NCBI GenBank assembly: GCA_945867245.1 | Contig: CAMBHQ010000026.1 | Span: 1 to 8,892 of the forward strand | Source of the DNA: an uncultured Porphyromonas sp. | GTDB taxonomy: Bacteria > Bacteroidota > Bacteroidia > Bacteroidales > Porphyromonadaceae | Direction: 5' to 3' | DNA: 8,892 bases | Shown: positions 1 to 6,228 of the stretch, in pieces | How positions within the stretch are numbered: the stretch's first letter is position 1 | How the letters are laid out: the number at the start of each line of letters is the position of its first letter | Program-made: the position numbers and the translations under genes | The notes under the pieces: generated by a model | What the model was told of the DNA's origin: nothing | Database searches by the model: none | The model's input: only the letters and a program-made list of their open reading frames with translations

Positions 1-614
1 ACGCTATCATCTCTGGTGAAGCTTGGCTCGCGCATAATCTGCGACCAACGTCTTAGGCGACCATGGCGAGAGATAAGCCTATTGAGGCTACGCTGCTGCT
101 CCCAGCTGAGGTACGGATGCCGAGGTAGCTCCCCTACCCGCAGGCTGTCAAGCGCATAACGACGGGGCGGTGTCTTAATCCGAAACCACGGACGCAAAGC
201 CAAGAAGCGATCCTCATCCATGCCATACACCTCCTGCAGCTGCAACACCGTATAATAGCCTCCGAGGCGCTCACGGAGCAGGAGTATGCGCCTAGCGAAG
301 CCCGGACCGATGCCAGGCACGCGCAGGAGCGTCGCCGAGTCTACGGCATTGAGGTCGAGGACGACTCGCTCCCGAAACTTCTGCGAAGCACCTGCCCTAA
401 GGTAACTCGGAGGCCCTACATAGCCCCGATCCTTATATATAGTATCCGAGCGCTCCTCCCGAGCAGAGACTTGCTGCGGTGCATACCTCTCTCGTCGGGG
501 CTGAGCTTCCCGTGGAGGCTGACTGATGGCATAGAGAAAGAGCCCCGTCATCCCGAGGAGCGAAAGTATTGCTAGAGCCTTGCGCTCGTTCCGTCCTATG
601 TATATCAGCCGCAT
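1..614 (-). CDS. ComEA-like helix-hairpin-helix protein (3' end outside window)
   Basis: This reading frame starts at the ATG at 614-612 and stays open to the left edge, giving 204 complete codons with no stop, so the C-terminus is missing. Residues 12-30 form one hydrophobic segment after a short basic N-terminus, which suggests a membrane anchor. A charged, probably disordered linker follows (31-80). Residues 86-140 match the ComEA-type helix-hairpin-helix fold: LDLNAVDSATLLRVPGIGPG, then ARRIL, LGGYYTVLQLQEVYGMD. The VPGIGPG hairpin is the classic non-sequence-specific DNA-binding loop. A second, weaker copy begins near residue 155 (LDSLRVGELPRHPYLSW followed by a helix and HGRLRRWSQI). 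Family members bind DNA, in competent bacteria during uptake; in Bacteroidota these multi-HhH proteins are common and mostly uncharacterised, so a DNA-uptake role is only inferred. It lies 31 nt after lolD on the same strand and may be co-transcribed. No Shine-Dalgarno sequence precedes the start. Confidence 0.85.
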   Translation of the reverse strand, partial: MRLIYIGRNERKALAILSLLGMTGLFLYAISQPPREAQPRRERYAPQQVSAREERSDTIYKDRGYVGPPSYLRAGASQKFRERVVLDLNAVDSATLLRVPGIGPGFARRILLLRERLGGYYTVLQLQEVYGMDEDRFLALRPWFRIKTPPRRYALDSLRVGELPRHPYLSWEQQRSLNRLISRHGRLRRWSQIMREPSFTRDDS

Positions 615-623
615 AGTAGTCGT

Positions 624-654
624 ATTATATAATAGGAGTCTTACATTATATAAT
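624..654. repeat. Two copies of the palindrome ATTATATAAT, 21 bp apart
   Basis: The self-complementary 10-mer ATTATATAAT occurs at 624-633 and again at 645-654. The centres are 21 bp apart, about two helical turns. The second copy contains the lolD stop codon (646-648, read on the minus strand) and the first lies just upstream of the ComEA-like start. The spacing would suit an operator or an AT-rich promoter element for the downstream gene, but nothing in the sequence proves binding; AT-rich composition alone could give such a pair. Confidence 0.5.
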
Positions 655-1296
655 CAGACCATCCTCTATATGTAAGATGCGGTCTGCCCGCTCAGCGAGG
701 CCCTGATCATGAGTTACCAGTACAAAAGTCTGCCCGAGCTCATCTCTAAGGTCAAAAAAGAGCTGATGCAACTCCTCCTTATTCTTGCTATCCAAGCTAC
801 CCGAAGGCTCATCGGCAAAAATCACACGAGGTCCATTCATCAAAGCACGTGCTACAGCGACACGCTGGCACTCGCCACCCGAGAGCTCGCTAGGCTTGTG
901 CCCAGCACGGCCACCTAGCCCCAGCATACTCAGCAGTGCCTCGGCATGCGGACGTGCCTCCCGTAGGCTCTTACCCCCGATGAGTGCGGGCACACATATA
1001 TTCTCCAAGGCCGTGAACTCGGGCAGGAGCTGATGATTCTGAAAGACAAAGCCAATACACTTATTCCGGAGCTCAGCCAAAGCCCCCTCCGATAGACCTG
1101 CCACCTCTACGCCATCAATGCTTAGACTGCCACTGTCAGCCCTATCTAGGGTCCCTAGGATCTGTAGCAACGTAGTCTTACCAGCACCGCTAGCGCCTAC
1201 GATAGACACGATCTCGCCTGCAGCGATGCTCAGGCTAATACCTCTCAGGATCTCCAGTTGTCCGTAACGCTTACGTATATCACGCGCAATTATCAT
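646..1296 (-). CDS. lolD: Lipoprotein-releasing system ATP-binding protein LolD
   Basis: This is a complete 216-residue ABC ATPase, the usual length for LolD. Visible motifs are Walker A GASGAGKT (34-41), Q-loop Gln86, signature LSGGE (138-142), Walker B VIFADEP (158-164) with catalytic Glu163, and the H-loop His196 in VTHDQ. The stretch [19 protein letters not shown] (82-100) closely resembles the LolD-type Q-loop region (GFxYQxHHLLPDFTALEN), which separates LolD from MacB or FtsE relatives. LolD powers the LolC/LolE-type membrane partner that releases lipoproteins from the inner membrane to the periplasmic carrier LolA. No permease gene is adjacent in this window, so its partner must be encoded elsewhere; a MacB-like efflux role cannot be fully excluded. 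A TAnnTTTG promoter element sits about 60 nt upstream. The ComEA-like gene follows after 31 nt. Confidence 0.88.
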   Translation of the reverse strand: MIIARDIRKRYGQLEILRGISLSIAAGEIVSIVGASGAGKTTLLQILGTLDRADSGSLSIDGVEVAGLSEGALAELRNKCIGFVFQNHQLLPEFTALENICVPALIGGKSLREARPHAEALLSMLGLGGRAGHKPSELSGGECQRVAVARALMNGPRVIFADEPSGSLDSKNKEELHQLFFDLRDELGQTFVLVTHDQGLAERADRILHIEDGLII

Positions 1297-1355
1297 AATA
1301 TCAATCTAATCATTAGGTTATCCCCCTCCTAAGCGAGGAACCAATCTTATCTCTA

Positions 1356-1363
1356 CAAAGTTA
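1356..1363 (-). promoter_or_regulatory. Bacteroidota -7 promoter element for lolD
   Basis: Read on the minus strand this is TAACTTTG, a full match to the Bacteroidota consensus TAnnTTTG. It lies 59 nt upstream of the lolD ATG and would give a leader of roughly 50 nt. I see no convincing TTTG at the -33 position, so the match rests on the -7 element and its location. Confidence 0.55.
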
Positions 1364-1494
1364 GTCATTCTCTAGCAAGCACGATGGAGGACTGTCTACA
1401 CATTCGGAGCTATCGCAGAATACGAGTCCGTGCAACGGGCGCTTTCGGTACGCAGCCCTAGAAACTGTAAATACTATCGGTCCGACTACGCCCC

Positions 1495-1526
1495 TAGCTG
1501 TCTACTTTTTCAGGGAAAGACAGCTA
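1495..1526. repeat. Perfect 9-bp inverted repeat (hairpin), 14-nt loop
   Basis: The arms TAGCTGTCT (1495-1503) and AGACAGCTA (1518-1526) are perfect complements around a loop that contains five T residues. It is not followed by a T tract on either strand, so a terminator reading is weak. Confidence 0.5.
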
Positions 1527-1528
1527 AG

Positions 1529-1585
1529 CGCTGTACATACACTGGCGCACGGCTATTCTCCCTCTAGGTACGAGTGTACACAGCG
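1529..1585. repeat. Imperfect inverted repeat CGCTGT...TACAC / GTGTA...ACAGCG
   Basis: The outer arms CGCTGT (1529-1534) and ACAGCG (1580-1585) pair fully. After a small internal loop, TACAC (1538-1542) pairs with GTGTA (1574-1578). The loop is 31 nt. It starts three bases after the preceding hairpin ends, so the two would stack in a transcript. Confidence 0.4.
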
Positions 1586-1654
1586 AGCCGAAGCGCCCCC
1601 ACACACCAGCCTCTGATAATGAGCCACTATGTAGCCCAACTGCCCAAAATTCAT

Positions 1655-1662
1655 TAACTTTG
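1655..1662 (+). promoter_or_regulatory. Bacteroidota -7 promoter element for aroQ-pyk
   Basis: TAACTTTG matches the TAnnTTTG consensus exactly and is followed by GCACA, with the aroQ ATG 44 nt downstream. The expected leader is roughly 35-40 nt. A -33 TTTG is not evident. Confidence 0.6.
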
Positions 1663-1706
1663 CACATCGGAATATAATGACACTTCCTCCTTTAATTAGG
1701 TAATCG

Positions 1707-2147
1707 ATGCAGATAGGTATTATCAACGGACCAAACCTACAGCATATAGGTCTACGTGAGCCCCATATATATGGTACGCGCTCGTGGGACGACTATATGT
1801 CTGAGCTTAGCACCGCCTTCCCGCAGTGCCTACTTACCTACACACAATCACATCACGAGGGTGTCATTATCGACGAACTATATCGCCTAGATGCCGAGCC
1901 AGACTGCATCGGCATCGTACTCAATGCAGGCGCCTATACCCACACCTCTATTGCTATCCTAGATGCCATACGTGCTATACAGACACCTGTCGTAGAGGTA
2001 CACCTATCCAACATCTACGCCCGCGAAGCCTACCGACGCCATAGCCTCATCGCCGAGGCCTGCCTAGGGCAGATTACGGGCCTAGGGCTAGAGGGCTATC
2101 GTCTAGGCATCCAGGCACTCATAAACAAGCAAAACGATAACAAGTAA
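1707..2147 (+). CDS. aroQ: Type II 3-dehydroquinate dehydratase
   Basis: This is a complete 146-residue protein, the normal size for the small dodecameric type II enzyme, which converts 3-dehydroquinate to 3-dehydroshikimate in the cytosolic shikimate pathway towards aromatic amino acids. The family motifs are all present: NGPNL (7-11) with Asn10, REPHIYG (17-23) with lid Arg17 and the catalytic Tyr22, QSHHEG (47-52), NAGAYTHTS (73-81), and VEVHLSNIYARE (96-107) with catalytic His99. The usual NLNLLG loop is NLQHIG here, a position that varies in the family. The start chosen gives the expected N-terminal beta strand MQIGIINGPN; the leader is AT-rich with no clear Shine-Dalgarno sequence. A TAnnTTTG element lies 44 nt upstream, and pyk begins 15 nt after the stop, so the two are probably co-transcribed. 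Confidence 0.96.
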   Translation: MQIGIINGPNLQHIGLREPHIYGTRSWDDYMSELSTAFPQCLLTYTQSHHEGVIIDELYRLDAEPDCIGIVLNAGAYTHTSIAILDAIRAIQTPVVEVHLSNIYAREAYRRHSLIAEACLGQITGLGLEGYRLGIQALINKQNDNK

Positions 2148-2162
2148 CGTTGTAATAAATAT

Positions 2163-3623
2163 ATGAAGAAAACAAAGATTGTAGCGACGATCTCGGACCT
2201 CCGTTGTAGCGTCGAATTCCTCCGCCCCCTCGTAGAGGCTGGCGTGAACGTAGTGCGTATGAACACTGCCCACATGACCCCAGAAGGTATCACAGAGGTG
2301 ATCAACAACACCCGCACCGTGAGCAAGGATGTAGCCGTGCTACTAGACACCAAGGGCCCTGAGGTACGTACTACCGTCCTAACAGGCAACAGCGAATACA
2401 AGGCACAGCATGGCAAGGACCTCAAGATCGAATTCAACCCTGGCGACAAGGTTGTCTTCATGGCGAACCCCGAGGCTGAGTCAAACAACCAGATCATCAA
2501 CGTAAACTACGTAAACTTCGTCGCTGACGTACCCGTAGGTGCACGTATCCTACTCGACGACGGCGCTCTAGAGTTCGTCGTAGAGAGCAAGGAAGCTGAC
2601 AAGCTACACACCACCTGTCAGAACAGCGGTAAGCTCGGTAGCCGCAAGAGCGTAAACGTGCCTGGCGTGCGCATCGACCTCCCCTCTCTGACAGAGAAGG
2701 ACCGCCGCAATATCCTCCACATTATCCCTCAGAACATCGAGTTCATCGCGCACTCTTTCGTGCGTAACCGCAAGGACATCGAGGAAATCCAGGAGATCCT
2801 AGACGAGCACAAGAGCAACATCCAGATCATCGCCAAGATCGAGAACCAAGAGGGCGTAGACAACATCGATGAGATCATCGACGCTTGCGCTGGTATCATG
2901 ATCGCTCGTGGCGACCTAGCTATCGAAGTGCCTGCCGAGAAGGTGCCAAACATCCAGCGTATGATCATCAAGAAGTGTATCGCTGCCAAGAAGCCCGTAA
3001 TCGTGGCTACGCAGATGCTACACACCATGATAGAGAACCCACTGCCTACTCGTGCTGAGGTGAGCGACATCGCTAACGCTGTGTACTATCGCACAGACGC
3101 TGTGATGCTATCTGGCGAAACGGCTAACGGTGATTACCCACTAGAGGCTGTACAGACGATGGCACGCATCATCCGCGAGGCTGAGGCTTCTCTAGAGAAC
3201 GAATACGATGCCGAAACGCCTTATTCCAAGGAAGTATCGACGACGACGGCTTACCTCGCCAAGGCAGCCGTTAAGAGCGTAGAGAAGATCGACACTGCCG
3301 CTATCATCACCGACAGCTACACCGGTCGCACGGCTCGCTACCTCTCTTCGTTCCGCTCTACAGTGCCTGTATGCGCTATCTGCTACGACCAGACTGTAGG
3401 CCGTCAGCTAGCCCTCAGTTATGGCGTAAACGCCCACTACGAGGCCGAGGCTGCCAACGAGAAGGAACGCCTCGTTAGTGGTATCAAGCACTTCATCTCT
3501 ACCGGTGTGATTGCCGAGAAGACGCAGGCTGCCTATATGAGCGGTACTATCGGTATCACGGGCGCAGCACACTGCCTAGAGATCGAGACTGTAGAGACCC
3601 TCATCGAGCGCAACAGCAAGTAA
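2163..3623 (+). CDS. pyk: Pyruvate kinase
   Basis: This 486-residue protein has full pyruvate kinase length and catalyses PEP + ADP to pyruvate + ATP, the last step of glycolysis. The barrel begins with KTKIVATIS and NVVRMNTAH (29-37). LDTKGPEVRT (61-70) carries the Glu67/Thr70 pair typical of K+-dependent enzymes. The B domain spans roughly 73-165. The catalytic Lys225 is in IIAKIEN; metal ligands Glu227 and Asp251 (ARGDL) are present, as are Thr283 (ATQML) and the MLSGET loop (315-320). The C-terminal allosteric domain runs from about 350 to the end, with TGRTARYLSSFR in place of the usual SGxTAR segment. Oddities: the standard RLNFSHG motif is RMNTAHM, so a usual K+ ligand Ser is Ala36; and RGDLG is RGDLA. 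Leucine is encoded 14 times by CTA, 13 by CTC and twice by CTG. The leader is AT-rich without a Shine-Dalgarno sequence. A strong hairpin follows the stop. Confidence 0.97.
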   Translation: MKKTKIVATISDLRCSVEFLRPLVEAGVNVVRMNTAHMTPEGITEVINNTRTVSKDVAVLLDTKGPEVRTTVLTGNSEYKAQHGKDLKIEFNPGDKVVFMANPEAESNNQIINVNYVNFVADVPVGARILLDDGALEFVVESKEADKLHTTCQNSGKLGSRKSVNVPGVRIDLPSLTEKDRRNILHIIPQNIEFIAHSFVRNRKDIEEIQEILDEHKSNIQIIAKIENQEGVDNIDEIIDACAGIMIARGDLAIEVPAEKVPNIQRMIIKKCIAAKKPVIVATQMLHTMIENPLPTRAEVSDIANAVYYRTDAVMLSGETANGDYPLEAVQTMARIIREAEASLENEYDAETPYSKEVSTTTAYLAKAAVKSVEKIDTAAIITDSYTGRTARYLSSFRSTVPVCAICYDQTVGRQLALSYGVNAHYEAEAANEKERLVSGIKHFISTGVIAEKTQAAYMSGTIGITGAAHCLEIETVETLIERNSK

Positions 3624-3651
3624 GCGACTGAGCACTCATAGTTAATACGAA

Positions 3652-3691
3652 GCCACGGGCTACCTCCTGCTATAGGGAGGTAGCCCGTGGC
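3652..3691 (+). terminator. Long perfect hairpin after pyk
   Basis: The arms 3652-3667 and 3676-3691 form a perfect 16-bp, GC-rich stem (GCCACGGGCTACCTCC and its complement) with an 8-nt loop, 28 nt after the pyk stop. The downstream bases CGCTTTGG are only weakly T-rich, so termination is inferred from stem strength and position. It may also stop transcripts coming from the convergent barrel gene. Confidence 0.7.
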
Positions 3692-3740
3692 GCTTTGGAT
3701 ATGATAATCCTCCTAGTAGACCTCCAAACGGGCACAAGAA

Positions 3741-3783
3741 ATCCCCTCAATAGCCACAGCGAGCGCTGGACTATTGAGGGGAT
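3741..3783 (-). terminator. Hairpin terminator for the barrel gene, possibly bidirectional
   Basis: ATCCCCTCAATAG (3741-3753) and CTATTGAGGGGAT (3771-3783) form a perfect 13-bp stem, extended by an inner CAGC/GCTG pairing. On the minus strand the stem is followed by TTCTTG, a short U-rich run, and it lies 47 nt after the barrel gene's stop. On the plus strand it is followed by ATATATAAG and could back up the first hairpin. Confidence 0.75.
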
Positions 3784-3830
3784 ATATATAAGCTAGGATT
3801 CTAGACCCTAGGCATCAGCCAAGGATGAGC

Positions 3831-4490
3831 TTAGAACTGGTAGCCGAGGGTGATGTATCCGAGGCCGTAGCGAGGCGTACCGCCATCGACACGTCTCGCT
3901 AGGCTGCCCTGCAGGTTGACAACCTTAGTAAGGCTATACTCCACACCGGCCTTGAGGTAGATATTCTTGTAGTCGTAGTGTAGGCTAGCCCCGATACCAA
4001 CTTCGAAAGGGTTGAAGGGAGCCTCACCATTGACCTTCTTGGTTAGGCTTAGATCGCCAAGTTTACCACTAAGCGCATAAGCTAAGTAAGGACCGAACTC
4101 GAAGTAGATGCGGTTGTTGCGATTGAGGTCGAAGCGGTGCGAGAAGTTCACTGGGAGCTGTAGATACATCAGAGCCGTGCGATCTTGGGGGCTGATAGAG
4201 ACTGTCCCTATGTTCGTTTTGTTATAGAAACTCGAGCGCTCGCCCTTGTTGGTGAGGGTCAGACCCGTAAGAAGTCCCCACTTAGAACGCTGGAAAGGTA
4301 CGAGTACCTGCCCAGAGACACGTAGGCCGTATAGGTTCTCTCCCTTGCCGAAGTTAGAGATCTTCGACGCCGTGATACCTGCCTCGACACGATAGCGGCT
4401 GTTCTCGAAGTCTAGCTGAGCCGATAGGCTCGTAGTAGTTGCTACGATAGCTATCGCTAGGGCAGCAAGACGATTAAAAAGCTTTTTCAT
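3831..4490 (-). CDS. Secreted outer-membrane beta-barrel protein (OMP_b-brl_2/PorT-like)
   Basis: This complete 219-residue protein has a clear signal peptide: MKKLFNR, a hydrophobic core (8-20), and a likely cleavage after SLSA near residue 24. The mature part is a run of alternating-polarity beta strands typical of a small 8- to 10-stranded barrel: YRVEAGITASKI, LYGLRVSGQVLVPF, WGLLTGLTLTNKG, MYLQLPVNFSHRF, IYFEFGPYLAYALSG, FEVGIGASLHYDY, IYLKAGVEYSLTKV. It ends YITLGYQF, with the terminal aromatic residue expected of a substrate for the Bam assembly machinery. The YLQLPVNF strand and the general layout fit the Bacteroidota porin-family/PorT-like barrels. The ligand or role cannot be read from sequence. 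It is monocistronic: convergent with pyk, with its own TAnnTTTG element just upstream and a hairpin terminator downstream. Confidence 0.87.
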   Translation of the reverse strand: MKKLFNRLAALAIAIVATTTSLSAQLDFENSRYRVEAGITASKISNFGKGENLYGLRVSGQVLVPFQRSKWGLLTGLTLTNKGERSSFYNKTNIGTVSISPQDRTALMYLQLPVNFSHRFDLNRNNRIYFEFGPYLAYALSGKLGDLSLTKKVNGEAPFNPFEVGIGASLHYDYKNIYLKAGVEYSLTKVVNLQGSLARRVDGGTPRYGLGYITLGYQF

Positions 4491-4515
4491 TACTATATTG
4501 ATTTATCTTTATTTA

Positions 4516-4523
4516 CAAAGGTA
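4516..4523 (-). promoter_or_regulatory. Bacteroidota -7 promoter element for the barrel gene
   Basis: On the minus strand this reads TACCTTTG, an exact match to TAnnTTTG, 25 nt upstream of the ATG at 4490. It is followed by a very AT-rich leader of about 20 nt. A clear -33 TTTG is not visible; the GC-rich hairpin at 4550-4565 lies near that position. Confidence 0.65.
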
Positions 4524-4549
4524 GTAATTCCCCCGCACATAGAGAATAC

Positions 4550-4605
4550 CTCGGCACTAGCCGAGCCTCACAGAGGACACTACAGAGAGCACGCAGAGCT
4601 CTGCG
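4550..4605 (-). terminator. Two short hairpins beyond the five-gene operon
   Basis: CTCGGC (4550-4555) and GCCGAG (4560-4565) make a 6-bp stem with a 4-nt ACTA loop; on the minus strand it is followed by GTATTCTCT, which is moderately U-rich. Further upstream in that direction, 4592-4605 is a perfect 14-bp palindrome, CGCAGAGCTCTGCG. They lie 33-88 nt past the Dabb gene stop and are the only terminator candidates there, but neither is a strong one. Confidence 0.4.
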
Positions 4606-4637
4606 AGCCTTTCGTTGTATGGTCTGGTCTCGTGGAG

Positions 4638-4949
4638 CTATGCCGTCGGCTCGGTATAGTCGATGCAGGCTCTAGCCTTGAGGTAGGGCTTGATGAACTC
4701 GCGGGCCACACGGACGTGCTCGGGATGGTCGGCATACTCGGGCAGTGTGGCGAGCGAATCGACCACGGCTACGAGACCGAAGTCATAGCTCTCGGCGAGG
4801 TTCTCGTTGTAGTGTACCTCGAGGCTATGCAGTGCTGGTATGAGCGCTGGCAGTGCCTCTAGCTCGCGCTTGATGAGCGCTAGCTGCTCGCATTTGGCCT
4901 CGCCACTGGCGAAGTCCCCGAGCGTAAATAATACAATGTGCTTGAGCAT
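4638..4949 (-). CDS. Dabb (stress-responsive A/B barrel) domain protein
   Basis: This complete 103-residue protein is the size of a single Dabb domain, a dimeric alpha+beta barrel fold. It opens with MLKHIVLFTL, the hallmark first strand of the family, followed by a long helix (about 14-34), ALHSLEVHYNENL, the strand YDFGLVAVVDS (55-65), and ELPEYADHP-like helix residues LPEYADHPEHVRVA (69-82), which match the family's Y-x-x-HP-x-H motif. The C-terminal KARACIDYTE is the last strand. The family includes plant heat-stable stress proteins and polyketide cyclase-type enzymes, while bacterial members are mostly of unknown function; no catalytic role is assigned here. It starts 26 nt after serB and is the last gene of the minus-strand operon. 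Confidence 0.82.
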   Translation of the reverse strand: MLKHIVLFTLGDFASGEAKCEQLALIKRELEALPALIPALHSLEVHYNENLAESYDFGLVAVVDSLATLPEYADHPEHVRVAREFIKPYLKARACIDYTEPTA

Positions 4950-4975
4950 AACTATTGAGTGTTAGGGATGAATAC

Positions 4976-6190
4976 TTAGATATCTAGGAGCGAGTCCTTA
5001 TACCCTAGGAAGTAGAGTAGGCCATCGAGTCCTACGGTATTTATATTCTGCTTGGCGCTCGCCTTAACCTTCGGCTTAGCGTGGAAGGCTATGCCGAGTC
5101 CTGCCAGACCTAGCATAGGCAGGTCATTAGCCCCGTCACCTACGGCCACGGTCTGGCGTAGATCTAGGCCCTCTACCTGTGCGATGAGACGTAGTAGCTC
5201 GGCCTTGCGCTTGCCATCGACCACGTCGCCCAGATAGCGCCCTGTCAGCTTGCCGTCCTCCCCGACCTCTAGCTCGTTGGCATAGACGTAGTCGACACCG
5301 AACTTTTGCTTGAGGTAGTTGCCAAAGAAGGTAAAGCCCCCCGAGAGGATAGCAATCTTGAAGCCTACGAGCTTGAGGACTTTCATTAGGCGCTCTACGC
5401 CCTCGGTCATGGGCAGGCTCTCGGCCACCTCCTGCATCACCGACACGTCGAGCCCCTTGAGGAGAGCCACCCGCTCACGGAAGCTCTCGGTGAAGTCTAG
5501 CTCACCCCGCATAGCACGCTCCGTTATCTCACGAACCTGGGGCCCTACGCCAGCACGCTCGGCCAGCTCGTCTATCACCTCGGTCTGAATCAGTGTAGAG
5601 TCCATATCGAAGCATATTAGGCGTCTAGTGCGGCGGTACATACTCTCTCTCTGGAAGGATATATCGACGTCGTGCGCGGCCGATAGCTCTACGAAGCTGC
5701 GCTGTAACTCGGCCTCGTCTCTAGGCGTACCACGCATGGAGAACTCTACGCTCGCCAGTGGGCCGTTCTCCTCCTCACGGAGCGAGATACGTCCGGTAAG
5801 GCGCTTGATATCGTCGATGTTTAGTCCCTGCTCGGCACTGGCCTCCGATACGCCCGCTATCATCTGCGCTGTGATTTTGCGCGCCACTAGGGTGATGATG
5901 TATCGGTTGCGCCCCTGCTGCGCTACCCACTGCATATACTCATCCTCGGTAATGGGTTTGAAGCGAATCTTGACGTTGAGTTCGTAGCTTTTGAAGAGCA
6001 TCTCCTTGAGGATAGGGCCCGAGGTCTCCTCTGTCGTCTGGAAGAGGATACCGAGGTTAAGGCTACTGTGGATATCCGCCTGACCGATGTCTAGGATGTA
6101 GGCATTGTGCTGGGCCAGTATGCGTGTCAGCGATGCCGTTACGCCAGGGCGGTCGTAGCCTGTAATAGTGGCGAGAATCAGTTTGTCCAT
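4976..6190 (-). CDS. serB: Phosphoserine phosphatase SerB with two N-terminal ACT domains
   Basis: This 404-residue protein hydrolyses O-phosphoserine to serine, the last step of serine synthesis from 3-phosphoglycerate. Residues 1-80 form one ACT domain (LILATITGYDRPGVTASLT is typical) and about 95-180 a second (YIITLVARKITAQMIAGVSE). The HAD phosphatase domain occupies about 190-395. Its motifs are complete: FDMDSTL with nucleophile Asp195 and acid/base Asp197, LSGGF with Ser283, a lysine in DGKRKAEL (probably Lys329), and VGDGANDLPML with Asp352 and Asp356. The double-ACT form resembles mycobacterial SerB2 in length and is longer than E. coli SerB (322 residues). ACT domains usually bind amino acids, so serine feedback is plausible but not shown. 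It lies 38 nt after smpB and 26 nt before the Dabb gene. Confidence 0.96.
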   Translation of the reverse strand: MDKLILATITGYDRPGVTASLTRILAQHNAYILDIGQADIHSSLNLGILFQTTEETSGPILKEMLFKSYELNVKIRFKPITEDEYMQWVAQQGRNRYIITLVARKITAQMIAGVSEASAEQGLNIDDIKRLTGRISLREEENGPLASVEFSMRGTPRDEAELQRSFVELSAAHDVDISFQRESMYRRTRRLICFDMDSTLIQTEVIDELAERAGVGPQVREITERAMRGELDFTESFRERVALLKGLDVSVMQEVAESLPMTEGVERLMKVLKLVGFKIAILSGGFTFFGNYLKQKFGVDYVYANELEVGEDGKLTGRYLGDVVDGKRKAELLRLIAQVEGLDLRQTVAVGDGANDLPMLGLAGLGIAFHAKPKVKASAKQNINTVGLDGLLYFLGYKDSLLDI

Positions 6191-6228
6191 AAGCGAAACA
6201 GATATTAGGTTAATCGTTGGTGTATTGC

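Larger units (their letters stand above)
1364..1654. other. Divergent intergenic core with clustered inverted repeats
   Basis: About 290 bp lie between the lolD and aroQ promoter elements without a credible gene. The longest ATG-initiated frame I checked by eye is 25 codons (1384-1461) and resembles nothing. The stretch holds a GGGCGC/GCAGCCC hairpin at 1437-1458, a perfect 9-bp inverted repeat at 1495-1526 and a longer imperfect one at 1529-1585. It does not resemble tmRNA, RNase P RNA, SRP RNA, 6S RNA or a riboswitch that I can recognise. It could be a regulatory region, a small RNA gene, or decayed sequence. Confidence 0.4.

Noticed and set aside
634..639. AGGAG-like bases near 635 as a ribosome-binding site
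   Set aside because: They are on the plus strand, while the nearby gene starts are on the minus strand.
709..1033. Plus-strand open frames across lolD
   Set aside because: They are antisense to a complete ABC ATPase with all its motifs and show no recognisable domain.
1384..1461. A 25-codon plus-strand frame in the lolD/aroQ gap
   Set aside because: It is too short, resembles no family, has no promoter or ribosome-binding site and is arginine-rich in the way random GC-rich frames are.
1495..1526. The 9-bp hairpin read as a terminator
   Set aside because: The run of T lies inside the loop rather than after the stem, and no gene ends nearby on either strand.
2096..3070. Minus-strand open frames across pyk
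   Set aside because: They are antisense to the pyruvate kinase gene, whose catalytic residues are all in the plus frame.
5052..5987. Plus-strand open frames across serB
   Set aside because: They lie opposite a full-length SerB with intact motifs; their Ser/Arg-rich composition is typical of antisense shadows.
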